Positions 49,226-61,402 are shown, numbered from the stretch's first letter. The stretch is DNA of 64,000 nt from Heterodera schachtii (GCA_023374025.1 SIJG01000028.1:544116-608115); one strand, 5' to 3'. Made by a program: numbers and translations. The notes: generated by a model from the sequence alone, not told the origin.

Positions 49226-49297
49226 ACGTAGCTAGCTCAGTGGTTAGAGCATCCCGCGTTAAGGGAGGTGCCGTGGGTTCGAATCCTATCCGATGGT
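49226..49297 (+). tRNA. Asn(GTT)-like tRNA sequence, likely pseudogene
   Basis: The D arm TAGCTCAGTGGTTAGAGC is excellent and the B box GGGTTCGAATCC is present. The anticodon loop GCGTTAA would give GTT (Asn), but position 33 is C and the stem has only four pairs. The 3' acceptor CCGATGG has no partner upstream. No Asn tRNA acceptor stem forms, so a decayed gene or tRNA-derived repeat is likely. Confidence 0.45.
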
Positions 49298-49759
49298 TAT
49301 CATTTTTTATTCACTCCCAATAAACCACAGAAGAGAAACCCAACCTAATAGATTTTATGAGAAATTTTTATTTATTTATTTTTTTTGAAAATTAATGAGT
49401 TTACTGAAAATTTTACTTTACAAAAAATAACCCTCAAATTTAGGTAATAATTCGAATTTAAATTTTATAGAAATATCACCTCAAATTTAACACAAATATG
49501 AAAATTAGCACAGTTACGAGCACACGTTTAAATCATCCAAAAACCCAAAAGCAATGTTTTTTTTAATAGTAAAAAGCCCACAAAATTCTCTTCATTCCTT
49601 TCATCTTTTTCCTTCCAACTGGTTCTTCCATTTCACTCAACATTAATAACTGCTCGTCCAGGCAATTTCCTTTCTCCATTTATTCCAGAATTCGAGAACA
49701 CTGTCAATTTATGTTTTTAATTATCCATTTTTAATTAATAAATAGAAAAATATTATAAA

Positions 49760-50033
49760 TTATTTCCCTTTTTTATTGAAAAATTTCATACAACGGTAAA
49801 ATGAACGTTGAGCAGGAATCGCAGGAGGATGTTCATGTTTTAAATCAGTTGAAGAAGGGATCTCAGCTAAAATAACTAATTTTATAAAAAAATTTTTTTA
49901 ATTAATTACCGTTTTTCTGCGCAGTAAATTTCTCTTCGAAGTTTGAATTTGGACAATTTTTCCCGTTTGTTTCTTCAGAATTCATAAGCTGAACAGCAAA
50001 TAATATGCCAATCACAATAAAACAATGATGCAT
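49760..50033 (-). CDS. small predicted secreted protein, 76 residues
   Basis: Exon 1 49910-50033 and exon 2 49760-49866, phase 1, intron 43 bp with GT and TTTTAG ends. The leader MHHCFIVIGILFAVQLMNS is a good signal peptide. The mature chain is about 57 residues: EETNGKNCPNSNFEEKF, then a Pro-rich KHEHPPAIPAQRSF and a basic tail FNKKGK, with two Cys in the mature part. No family recognised. Too short for a search-free assignment; it could be a gland-secreted peptide. Confidence 0.55.
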
Positions 50034-51545
50034 TTTATATTTAAAGTTTTAAAATTTTAAAATGGCGATTATTAGGAACAATTTTGAATAAATATGCAAT
50101 CCAAAAAAGAAAAAAAAGCATTTGTAAAGCCAATGAACAAAAAAAAAAACCCATCGCCACTTCAATTTGTTCCAATTTAGTTTTTATGCAAAAAAGTTAA
50201 TCAAACATTTTTAAAATATAAATGCTAATTTTCAAAAAAAAAAAAACTGGTAAATTTTTTAAAGAAATTGGTCACTTTCTAGATTTTCTAAAAAAAGCTA
50301 TATTTTTTTATAAAATATTATAAATGAATAATAGACGAGCAATCGCTTTCTTTTAAAAAATAGAAAAATGCCTTTTGAATAAAGAAAAATTTTTTTTGTT
50401 TGTATTAGCACATTTTGTTGAATTTGTTCCAAATTAGTTTATTATGCAATAAAACGGTAAGTAATTTTTTTTTTTTAACTTTTTAAAAGAAATTGTTTTT
50501 TTTCTATATTTTCTAAAGAAAAAATATTTTTATAAAATTTTATAAATGAATAATAGACGAGCAATCGCTTTCTTTAAAAAAAATAGAAAAATGCCCTTTG
50601 AATAAAGAATTTTTTTTTTGTTTGTCTTGGCACAATTTTGTTGTTGGCAATATGCACTTTTGATTAAATTTTCAATAAATCCACAAAAAACCCCATGAGA
50701 AACCAGCAACCAACGATTAACAAAATGTATTACTTTTAAAACTAAGAAAGTATTAAATATTAAAACAATTTTAAATTATAATCTTAAAATTTGTGCAAAT
50801 GCTACCTAATTCATTATTTAGCGATCAATTATGATTGGGGCTTCCTTCTAAAATTTCGCGCACTTGATATGCAAAAAGATAAGCACGAAAAACGCGTTGT
50901 CCGCTTGGTTTGGTGTGTCTACGATGACTTTTATAATGCCTATTTTTGCCTATTTCGGGGTTTTTGTGCCTAATGTGCCTATTTTAGGCATTTTGAAAAA
51001 ATCCTTAAGAAAAATGTAATAAAACGAAAAACACACCCCTAAGAAATGACCCAAAAAAAAATTCAGAAAATACACCCCAAAGAATTGAAAAGAATTTACA
51101 AAAAAATGATCCCAAAATTTAATTTTCTTTTCTCAATAAAAATTTTTGATTTAAAATTTTGTCCTTATTTAATAAATTCATTTACAATTGAAATAGGTAT
51201 TTAAGTTTTTACGTGTTGTTTTAATACCTAAAAAGCGTTAATAAGAAATTTTTTTTTTTTTTTGCCTATTTTAGGGTTTTTGTGCCTATTTAATGCCTAT
51301 TTCGCGATTTTTTGTGCCTAAGAAAGGAAACCCTAATTAAGATGCTTTAAGTTTTTTGTTTTCATTTTAAAATTTGAGTTTTGAGGTGGTCGATGGGCTC
51401 CGCCGTTAATACTTTTTGAAATTTTGTCAGGGTTTTATTTTTTAATTATGTGATTGAACATTAAATGCAACAAACTTTATCAATTCATATAAATAGCCAG
51501 AAAAAGTACAAAAAGACGTAAAAAAAACAAATCCATGCCAAAATG
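50034..51545. other. gene-free stretch with a local direct duplication
   Basis: A stretch near 50270-50400 is repeated near 50490-50640 (shared word AATAGACGAGCAATCGCTTT). Between 50940 and 51330, copies of TTTTTGTGCCTA and TGCCTATTT recur. No gene is supported. Confidence 0.55.
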
Positions 51546-51956
51546 TTAAACCATTCCCCAACGCCGCTGGGTCTCTTCGTGGGCGTCAAATTCACAACGA
51601 TTGTTATGCCAAAGGCATAACTGTAACTCCATTTGGCCACAATCATGTTCATTTTGTTGTTGGCATTCTCGAACCCAAAATGAGCTATTTGGTGCTAAAA
51701 AAAAGATTAATTTATTTTTAACTTTTTTATCATTCAATATGATTATGATTTAATATTCTGTACCAGCTGGGTTAGGGCCATTTGGGAGTTGTGCTGCTTG
51801 ACATTGTCGGACATTGGCATTCCAAACACAAACAGCAACTAGTGCGTTACATTGTTCTGGACGATCATGTAAACTAAAACAATAAGCTGATCCGGCATTG
51901 ACAAAAGCAGAATGAAATCCCAAAAGTATAGCAAAAGCACAGAGAAGAGTCAACAT
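51546..51956 (-). CDS. Cys-rich predicted secreted protein with duplicated C-x-W-x-C module
   Basis: Exon 1 51764-51956 and exon 2 51546-51694, phase 1, GT-AG, 113 residues. The leader MLTLLCAFAILLGFHSAFVNA is a clear signal peptide. The mature chain has two similar modules, each with four Cys: one from YCFSLHDRPEQC to CVWNANVRQC in exon 1, and one from ECQQQNEHDC to CLWHNNRC in exon 2. Both contain a C-[VL]-W motif before the last Cys. One module per exon with a phase-1 intron between suggests exon duplication. Eight Cys imply disulfides, fitting a secreted effector or inhibitor. I do not recognise the family. Confidence 0.7.
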
Positions 51957-52015
51957 AATTGGTTGAAATTAAATCAATTTGAGCTCGATTTACAAAATAA
52001 GTAAAAAACACCAAG

Positions 52016-52995
52016 GGTAAATATTGATCATAGTCCCCAAACTCAAAAATGCATAAAAACGGTCAGAATCGATGTAAAAAGGTTAGAAATGGGCCGGAAA
52101 AATAGAATTAGGGGCGCGCTTGCCCTTTTTCAGGCTGAAAAAGTGCCGGAATTGGAGTGCCAAACTCAGTTGGACTCAAATGACCGCACTGTAAAAAGCA
52201 CTAAAAAGACATTTTAAATAATTTTCTAGGGTAATTTGTGGCGTTGATCACGAATATGATCTTTATTTTGCAAAATTCCGCACCCCGAACCCTAACTCGA
52301 ACAAGATTTAAAATTCATAGATTAAAAAGAAAACATGTTTTCGAGGTTGCTGAACACTGTTATGACATCAATTTTGACCAAATTCGAACACAGAACCTTG
52401 ACTATTTTCAACAAAATTCCAAATTAAGCCTAAATTTTCGCAAAAGGGAGCATGCGAAGACGGAGCAAGTAGTGGGGCGAGACGGAGGGCGGAGGAAGCA
52501 GTCTGACGAGCGCCACAGGCGGTTGACTGCGGGGGCCCGAAGGGCCCCGCCAATCAGTCAACCGCCTGCGGATCACGCGCGGACTTCTTCCGTAGCCCGT
52601 AGTCTCGCCCCACCTACTGGCCGCCGTAGTCGAGTGTGCGGCGGTTTTTTAGCGCAATATGCAAATTCAAACTTTTATATTTGACGTCCTTTCTAAATTT
52701 AAAATTTTGTTCGAATTAGGGTTCGGGGTTAGGAATTTTGCAAAATAAAGGTCATATTCGTGCTCAGCGCCAAAAATTACCCTAGAAAATTATTTAAAAT
52801 GTCTTTTTAGTGCTTTTTACAGTGCGGTCATTTGAGTCCAACTGAGTTAGGCACTCTAATTCCGGTACTTTTTCAGCTTGAAAAAGGGCAAGCGCGCCCC
52901 AAATTCTATTTTTCAGGCCCATTTCTAACCTTTTTACATCGATTCTGACCGTTTTTATGCATTTTTGAGTTTGGGGACTATGATCAATATTTTCC
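52016..52995. mobile_element. foldback DNA element, 980 bp
   Basis: Long inverted repeats of about 300 bp (52016-~52340 and ~52690-52995), ends GGTAAATATTGATCATAG and its near-match, flanked by ACACCAAG duplications (52008-52015 and 52996-53003). The CG-rich core near 52460-52620 contains its own hairpin (GCGGTTGACTG/CAGTCAACCGC). No transposase. The 8-bp duplication fits hAT- or P-like elements; family unassigned. Confidence 0.85.
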
Positions 52996-53003
52996 ACACC
53001 AAG

Positions 53004-54761
53004 AATAAACGTTAACCTTATAGGGCATGAAAAAGTTTTTTACTATTGAATTGTAAATAAATTTGCCAAAAATCCGACAAAAATGTAAATTTATACATAA
53101 TTTTAATAAGTTTTCCGAGGCGCATGTCAGAATCGATTTTCAAAAGTATCAATTAATAATTTTATAAAATTTTCAACAATATTCCCAAAGTTGCTCTGAA
53201 CAATAATGGCAATGAAAAAAAAAGAAGATAATTCATTAGCTTTAAGAATGAATAAACTAAATTTGTTTTTTATTATTCGCATCTTATAATTGGAGAATAC
53301 CTTTTGTTCATTCAATAATGATTAATTGATTAGTTTTATTTTATCAAAAACGTCATTTATTTGATTGAATGAGAAATTTTATACTTTTTATTTTTAATTT
53401 CTACTCCTTGGCTGATTTATTTGTACATAGCACTAGGAAAAAAAAGTTAGTCTGGACTTTTTTCTTTTGTTTTTTTAATTTTAAAAAAGCAAAAAATTAA
53501 ATCTTTAAAAATTTTCAACTCAAATTTATTAATCATTAAATATGTTTTGCCCGAAAATATTAAAAAATATAGTAATATGAAAAAGCGTAAGTGGAAAATG
53601 TGTCATTGAAGAGTGTATTTCTTGAAAACGCGATACTGTAATATGTTGATTTGAAATTTTAAAGGTTAATGAATAAATTTCTATTATTCCAATTAAAGTA
53701 TGTTCTGCGTTTTAGGGATTTTAAAATTTAAAAATTTGAAAAGGTTGAAAAATAAAGTCCTCCTGAATTAGAGCCCCCCTCTGAAATAAATCCCCCCGCC
53801 CCGCAAAAAAAAACAAACAAATTTTTTTCCAAAAAAGAATTCAAATTTTCTGCCTATTTGATATGAGATATATATTATATAACCTATGTAAATTAATGGT
53901 AAAATTTAATTTTAACTTGAATTTAGCATTTGGCATTTAATCGAGACTGGGAATTATTTAATGATCATTTGGTTATGTGTGTTCGTCGATTGCGAGAGGA
54001 CGAAAAATATTATGATTATAGAAAATATTTAAGAAAAAAAAAATTGTGATTCCTATCATAATAATAACTATAATGGCAATTATGGAAAAAATCAAATATT
54101 CTTGAATTCTTGTAAAATTGATATCAACTCATTCTAACTGTTCTTTTTGCACAATAAAACTTTAAATTATTTCGGTTTTAAATTTCTCTAAACCAAAATC
54201 AACTTACCGATGGGATTAAAAGTTAAAATTCATTTCCGTCCTCGTGATGTTTCACCATTGCCCAATTTTTCTGTTAAATTATCATAAAGCCAATTTCGAC
54301 ACATGGCTTTGCCAAGCGCATTGTTTAATTAAATGGTAGGTTTTGAGATTTGAGAATCAGCAGATGAACAAACAATTAAATTTCATAATTCTGTCTGATA
54401 AAATATTTTGTTGATGATGAATTTAATCCTTCAATAAGTAATGGAGAGCGGTTGGGAACCGAACAATTAACAAATTACGGGGCGGGGGACCTTCGTTAGC
54501 ATCCGCAGTCAACAAATAAGCACATTTAGTTCCTAAGATCCGACCCCTCCAAATAAGGACAAAGTCTTAGAAATAAGGACAAATGAAAGACCTTTGATTT
54601 TCAAAGGACATCATTAACAAAAGGTGAACAAACAATTTGTTAAAAACCAGAAGAGTCCAAATAATAAATCCAACTTATGTCAACAAAAATCCTTTTCATA
54701 TAAAGCGGAAATTGCGACATCAAAAACTAAAAAGAAAATCATTTAAATTCATGCTTAAATC
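53004..54761. other. largely gene-free stretch before the GH5 gene
   Basis: AT-rich DNA; apart from the possible exon at 53927 I see nothing. 54480-54700 is the presumed GH5 promoter without an obvious TATA box. Confidence 0.45.
53927..54049 (+). other. possible orphan last exon
   Basis: After the acceptor AATTTAG, a 40-codon frame reads FNRDWELFNDHLVMCVRRL then REDEKYYDYRKYLRK and a stop. It has protein-like composition unlike the low-complexity surroundings. No upstream exons could be linked; it may be a gene remnant. Confidence 0.3.
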
Positions 54762-57580
54762 ATGCTTAAAATGTTTGTTGTTGCCCAAATGGCACCGCTG
54801 ACTTTGGCACTGTTGCTCATCACACTTTTGACGGCTTATGATCGATGTGCCGTGGCGCTCACCGCGGGCCTTGGCAATGGCGTTAATGTGCAGCCCAGCT
54901 ACTACAACAGTGGCAAAGTGTCTCTTGGCCTTTCCCAGTTGAAAACGTTGGCACCGAAAGTTAAAACTGTGCGCATTGAGGTGGAGCCGTTCATTCCCAT
55001 TTCGTTGGCCAAGCAATGGATCAGTGAGGCGGCCAAAAACGGCTTCTCCATCATTGTCACTTATCACAAATCGACAGTGTTGGGCTCCAACGATGCAAGT
55101 AAGAAAAAAAAATGCCAAAAGCTTGGAAAATGTCCAAGAAAATGCCGAAAATGATAGAGCATAGGAGAGAGTAATAAGGTTTGCTTGAACTGTTGTATAT
55201 TGTATGCCGGCTAATTTGGGACTCAGCTAAAAAAGTAAACTAAGTAAACGACGGGTCGAAAATTGGATTTTTCATAAATTTTTCGGCCTCGTTTTTGAAT
55301 TATTCGGTCATTTGTTAGCGTTAGCAAGACAAAAACAAAAAAAAGTGAAATTAAAAAAAATTTTATTTAGTTAAAAATTTTAAAATAAAATAAAATAAAT
55401 TTTCATTAACCAAACATAAATGTTTAACCTAAAAATCTTAAAAATAATTTTTATTTGTTATTATTTTAAGATGAGTTGCAGCAAGCCGCTAATTGGTGGA
55501 AGACTAATTATAAATCATTAGCGCAGTCCGGCAAATTTGTGCTCAATCTGATGAACGAGTGGGGTGACCACACGATCACATCAAGTGCCTATGCAACCGC
55601 GGTCAACAACGCGTTGAAAATTGTGAGACAAGTGTACAGCGGAACGGTGATCATTGACGCGCCCGGTTGGGGACAAGAAGCGCAGACCGTCAAGAATGCC
55701 ATTTTGGGTGCGTAGTTTGAAACCGGGACTAGAATTGGGTTTATAACGGGACAAGACGCGTAAAATTCGCAACCAAATAAAAAAAAAGTAATCCAAAAAT
55801 TATGGCTTTTCAAAATTTCCTGGCAATTTAATAATTCCCAACTGATTTAAGTATCTGCCGGCACTTTTGACTTTTTGCATATTTTGGCCTTTTATGCATA
55901 TTTATGAGCATGATTGGATATTTAAAAAAAAAAACTTTCAATTAAACGGCCCCCTTTTAATATTTTGCTTTTTGAGATTTTTAGCTAAAATTTCGCGAGA
56001 AGAGCTTTGAGATATTTGACCATTAATTTGAAAAATTTATGCGCATATTTTGCAATTTTTGGTGCATTTTTTATCCGTTTTGTGATTTTATGTGGATATA
56101 ATTACCCACTCTAAACATATGTTTACAATAATTATTAGTGATGCTCTAGGCCAAAAATTTCCCGAACTCTCGGGCATAATTATTAATTTTTTGGTCAATG
56201 ATCGATGCTTCCGTATTTCAAGGTATTGGTGGTGCCAAAATTGCGGACACTAAAATTATTCCATCATTGCACCTTTATCCGGGAGGCTATAACCAGCAGA
56301 AGAACCGTTGGGTGGACAAATCGGACATTGACGACCTGGCCAAGGCTGGTCGTTCGCTGATCATCGGCGAGTTTGGCAGTTTACCGCCGCAAAATGGAGG
56401 CTCCGATTGGGCGGGAATTGTGTCTTATGCCAAATCAAAGGGGTAAAGTCAAGTAAATCCAGGGTTCGCAGATCTGAGGATTTATCCTCATTTTGTGGCT
56501 TTTTGATAGGCCAATGAGGATTTTTTTTTGGAAAATGAGGATTTGAGGATTTTTGTGGCTTTTTGAGAAATTTTGAGGATTTTTGAGGCTTTTGGGGAAA
56601 ATCCTCAGAATCTTTTTAAATTTTGATAAATTGGCATAATGTTTTACAATTATTTAATAATTTGGGTTTTTAATAGAGCATCAAAACGAAAACAGAACCA
56701 ATTTTTTTTCCAAAAAACCACAAAATTAAGAATTTTTTAATGAAAATCTGCTAAAAATATGGTCAAAATTCTCAATTTTTCTCCCGGCGGCGCCTATCGG
56801 CACCGCCGGCCTCCCTTTTCCCCAAGTTTTTTTTTTTTTTTTTGAAAAAAAGCGCCGCAAAAAATCAACTTCGATTTTTCGTGCTCAGAATTTCACAAAA
56901 TGCTTATTTCTAACAAAAAATTGCTCAAATTGATCATGGAAAATTAAAAATACAACATTTGAACATTTTAAACGTGTTTTGAATAATTTGTAAAAATGAG
57001 GCTTTTTGACCCAAAATGAGGTTTTTTTGCCGGCCAAATGAGGCTTTTGAAAATTTTCATCTGCGAACCCTGAGTAAATCTGACTAATTTAGAAATTTAA
57101 ATTATTGTAGTACCCCCAACAAGGCTGCAAGCGATATTTCGTTCCATTTTCGTTTCGTCCTAGATTTTCGGCACTTTTTGAGTTTCGTGTTTCGTTTTCG
57201 TCTGTAAGAAATTTTTCGTTTTCGAGTTTAAAATTTTAAAATTTGAATTTGCTCTCAGAAGTTTTTGTGCCGAATTACACGAAAAACTAAACATATGCAA
57301 AATTAAATTTTTCAAAAAAAGTTTTTTGAAATATTTAATTTTCTCAAAGTTTCGGGTAAAAATCAAAATGAATAGACATTGGCTTACATTAGCTGTTTAA
57401 TTTGATTTTGTTTAAACTAATTATTTTGACCAAATAAACAGATACACCGTTTTGGGCTGGGCATGGAACGGCGATGGGGCGTACGGTATGAACATGGCAC
57501 AGCCGTCGTGGTCCGATCAGCCGACCGCTACCACTTTCACCAAATCGTCCTATTTCAACACCATTTACAATCTGTTGTAA
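54762..57580 (+). CDS. secreted GH5-like glycosidase (beta-mannanase or endoglucanase)
   Basis: Exons 54762-55098, 55471-55707, 56223-56442 and 57442-57580; total 933 nt, 310 residues, phases agree. The signal peptide spans about residues 1-30. GH5 TIM-barrel marks: VRIEVEPFIPISLAKQW, the acid/base Glu142 in LNLMNEWGDH, IIDAPGWGQEAQ, HLYPGG, the nucleophile Glu241 in LIIGEFGS, and GWAWNGDG near the end. The DAPGWGQ and GEFG context resembles bacterial GH5 mannanases (GH5_8-like) more than the GH5_2 endoglucanases usual in cyst nematodes; substrate is uncertain. No carbohydrate-binding module follows. Such enzymes are secreted to loosen plant cell walls and were acquired from bacteria; here four exons and a nematode-like leader show it is resident in the genome. 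The last intron carries a MITE. A poly(A) signal AATAAA lies near 57645. Confidence 0.85.
56460..57072. mobile_element. hAT-like MITE in GH5 intron 3
   Basis: Ends CAGGGTTCGCAGAT and ATCTGCGAACCCTG are perfect inverted copies; flanked by AGTAAATC (56452-56459 and 57073-57080). It is 613 bp. It carries the hairpin CGGCGGCGCCTATCGGCACC near 56783, also found in the hAT-like element at 40568. Noncoding; removed with the intron. Confidence 0.9.
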
Positions 57581-58367
57581 ATTGGCACACAAAGAAAACG
57601 ATGAAATGGAAAAGATAAAATAATGAGACGCAATTAAAATGAAAAATAAAAGTAATGGATTTTAATCATAGATTTAATTCACCCAAATAAAAGCTTAACC
57701 TGGATCTGAATATTTGTTCGTTCATTCTTTAATTTTGCACTTTGGCTTCGACTCAAGCTGATGTCCACTTGTGCTGCTTTACCCGGAGGCATTCAAAATT
57801 CGAAATTCAAAACTTTTATTTTAATTTTAAACAGTAAATAAACTTTTAAGAAATACAATCAAACGAGGCAAACACCCGCAAAGTGCTACAGTCGCTGATG
57901 ATCATTTTTTTTGGTCGAAACTTTCGGTTGGGTGTCCAATTTGTCAGTGCATGTTTTACTTGCTGAACTTGGTGCCAGCGAAAGCACAAAATGGTACGTG
58001 CTGAGTTACTGTGCATTCATCTTGCAACTGTCGTTGTCACTGAACGCGCCGATTCTCTACATAAGGAGGTGTGACAAAGAAATGCCATCCATTAATTACA
58101 AAATTAAAAATAAAAATAATAAATATTTTTTAGTTTTGAATATCGACGGGCATTCCGAACAGTGTTTCTGCCTGCCTCAACGGACAATCATCCGCACTTC
58201 GTCCGAATAGTTCATCCAAAAAATGGACAAATGACCAAAAGTCCAAACAAGTGAAAATGGCGCCGGCGCCGCGCGGTGAAAAATTTTGCGTAAAAACGGC
58301 GGCAAAAATGGCGGAAGAATACGCAGCACAATTAAAGCGAAAACAGGAGATCCAATTTCTAATTCAG

Positions 58368-58519
58368 GTGAACAAACACAACAATGGAGCACTTTTATTT
58401 TTAAAATAAAAACTAAAATATCTCAAAAATCACTAAAAAAAAATTGATTAAAAACGAATTAAAAGCAAAATAATTAAATTTAATTTTAATTTATGATTAA
58501 ATCTACTAAAATTTCCCAG
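58368..58519 (+). other. empty insertion site of the giant transposon (paralogous intron)
   Basis: This 152-bp intron corresponds to intron 6 of the receptor at 17715-33377, which is 151 bp after removing the element and one target duplication. It has one CATAAA-equivalent (TTTATG on this strand near 58490) exactly where the element sits. Confidence 0.9.
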
Positions 58520-58909
58520 AGTTTCTTGATCTGCGGTTTTCTTGAAGTCCAAAATTTGACATTCGCCTGGACACCGTCACTTTTCTCATCGTTGGATGGC
58601 CAGTGGCCCTTTTTGGTCACATTTTCTGAAAATTGGGTAAGCATTTAATGCGTATTAATTCCAATTAAAAAATTTCATATTTTTCAATTATTTGGTTTAT
58701 TGTTAGCCATTAAACAAGCCAAAATTAGCTTTTCTGACCATTGATTGCGATGTTTTTTTTTCATTTTTATTTCTGTCAAATAATAAACATTGAATAAGAA
58801 AAAATAAATCAAATAACAATTTTAAGAAAGTGGCATTTCGTTATGCCATTTTTTTGACTAAGGCAAATTGTGTTCCAATAATTACTCACAAAACATTGGG
58901 TTTATATTA

Positions 58910-59300
58910 GAGATCGGCTTGGACCTGGATCCAGGCCTGGATTTTTCCTTGATCCAGGTCCAGGCCATTTTTCGGCAACCTGGATTTTCCTAGGTATTTG
59001 TCCAGGTCCAGGTCAAATGTGAAAAAAAAAATCCAGGTCCAGGCAAAACACGGAAAAAAACTAGATTTCCTGGACAAAATTTTAGATTTTTTATTTCAAT
59101 TATAAAAAAATGATTAAATAAATTTAAAAACATATTATTATTGTAAATTAGATATTTTTAAAAGTTTGCAAGCAATTATTTGATTTTTTTCAAACATTAG
59201 TTTTATTTTTTAAAACAAATTTCAAAATGCCAGGTCCAGGGCCTGGATCCAGATCCCGAGGAGCCTGGGTTTTTCCTGGACCTGGATTTTTTTCTTAATT
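58910..59300. repeat. insertion rich in CCTGGATCCAGG words
   Basis: Both ends carry copies of CCTGGATCC/GGATCCAGG in inverted arrangement. It lies in the intron between the last two receptor exons and is absent from the matching intron at 17961-18286, so it inserted after the duplication. Confidence 0.7.
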
Positions 59301-60349
59301 TTTTTTATTTAGCCATATTTTAATATAAAAAAATATTTCCTAATATTTTTCACAGATTTCAATTTTGCTGAACAGCATTTCGCCCATCATTCTGTTCTCT
59401 TTCAACATCGATGTTCGCCGAATCGTTCGGCAACTTTTTGTGCCCTTTTTCCTCTCTTTCCGTTGCCCGTTTTGTGCCGCCGACCGTTCGCCGCCCGCCG
59501 GCGTTGTCCAAGTACGGCATTTGCCAACGGCGGCACGCTTCGTTGCGGCACGGCATCATCGACAAGTGCAACAGTGCCCATCTCAATTTTTTGTTACTTA
59601 ATTTCGATAAATATTCGATAATGTTTTGTTGGAAAATTAGCAAATTTAATTTAATAAATTCTTGACTTTATCAATCGGATGTGAAATTTTGCCAAAAACG
59701 CCAAATTGGGAAAAATAATGTTTCTAATTTTTAATTATTTAACATAAAAGGACACGAAATTTTTTGGAAATATAAACTCAGCGTTCTTCCTGATCTAGAA
59801 AATTTAATAATATATAATAATTTTTTTAAACTTTTTTCTTAATTTTAATTTTAAAAGAAACTAATTGGCATTAGAGACTGGACAACTTGGCTCGGAGAGA
59901 TCCCGAGTTAGAAATTCTTTAAAATTTTTTATTGACTTTAATCCCGCGGGAATTGGCGAAAGAATCGAGGCGGAGGGGAGGGGAATTCCGACTCGTAGGC
60001 CGATCAAATCCCTGTTCTTCTTAATCCCAATGAATTAAAAAAGGTTCGAGACGGATTCCGTGGTCGGAACCCCACGAGAATCCCGCGAAGTCCCGGTCCC
60101 GTCCGGTCTTTATTCGATATTCCTGAATGTCATTCAAATATGTTGCATAATTTCGAAAACTCCTTAGCCAAAATTTATGCAATTGTATAGAATTTACAAT
60201 ATTTTGTACAATAGATACAACCATCATGTTATTTGAAATGCGTAAAATATAGATTATAAAATTAAGCATTGATTTAAAACAATGATTCTTAATATGAATA
60301 AATAATCCCATGGATGCTAAAAGTAGGAATTACAAAGTAGAATATCTAA

Positions 60350-60490
60350 CCAGAGTTGTACGGGACCGGGACCTGGTACTGAAAAAAACGTACAACTGAG
60401 TACCTATGTCCCGGTTTTGACCAGTTTTGACCGCGACCGGGAAAAGTCCCGGTTTTTTCCCGGTTTTCCCAGCCCAAAAGTCCCGGTTTT
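60350..60490. repeat. CCCGGT/ACCGGG-rich interspersed repeat
   Basis: Copy of the element at 346-545 and 11345-11490, inside the dispersed repeat. Confidence 0.75.
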
Positions 60491-61402
60491 AAACTGCATA
60501 ATTTCGAAAACTCCTTAGCCAAATTTATGCAATTGTATAGAATTTACAATATTTTGTACAATAGATACAACCATCATTTATTTGAAATGCGTAAAATATA
60601 GATTATAAAATTAAGCATTGATTTAAAATAATGATTCTTAATATGATTAAATAAGAATAGGCAAAACCCATGGATGCTAAAAGTAGGAATTATAAATTAA
60701 ATCTTTTTAATTCATAAATATCGTGAAAAAATTGATTATTATATAAAAACATTATCAGAATAAAAGGCGAAGCAAATATGAAGAAAACATTTATTTTTGA
60801 TTTTTAAAAACCCCATTTTTCCATTATTTTAAAAATATATTTTTAGAAATTATAAAATTTTCGGATTAATTTTAATGAATACTCTAACAAATAAGCATTT
60901 TTTTTTTTGTTTTACGACTAGGGATTGGAAATTTTAGTGACGAACAATCTCAAATAATTAACTAAATAGTGAAGGAAAATGCCATTAACTAAATAGTGAA
61001 GAAAATGCCAAAATAGTGAAGTGATTATGATAAAATTGTCAGCCAAAAATCTTATCAATTCACATTGTTTGATCATTTCTTCCAAAGACGAAGAATAATT
61101 AATTTTAATTTAATTTCCAATCAAATTATATTATATCTTTTGAATTTCTATAAATTAGCAAATATTTAAGAAAAGAAAAAAATCAATTTATCTTATAAAG
61201 AAACAAAAAAAAATGCTTTTTCCTTTCATTCAATGTGCATAAAATTCTCAATGCTAATTTGGCATTTTCAATTTTTTAGCAACTATTTAGGCATTTAAGT
61301 ACTTTTTCACGGTTTTTAAACACCTAAAATCTTTGCCGTGTTAATTATACCAAACAATTAAACATATCTTTTTCTTTTCATTCAAAGAGCAAAAAATTCT
61401 CA

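Larger units (their letters stand above)
57840..59601 (+). pseudogene. chimeric serpentine-receptor fragment
   Basis: 57840-58258 is an inverted copy of the TM6-TM7 and tail exons of the receptor at 4567-5030. From about 58259 it switches to the middle of exon 6 of the receptor at 31228-31443, then carries that gene's last two exons (58520-58636 and from about 59356 to a stop near 59601). The join falls in GGCG/GGCGCC-rich sequence shared by both donors. The first part has eight T in a run where the other copy has seven, breaking the TM6 frame, but keeps CAG where the other copy has TAG. No start or TM1-TM5 is present, so it cannot make a receptor. Confidence 0.8.

Noticed and set aside
52238..52684. 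148-codon ORF inside the foldback element
   Set aside because: Spans the inverted repeat and CG-rich hairpin; no domain or homologous frame in the other arm.
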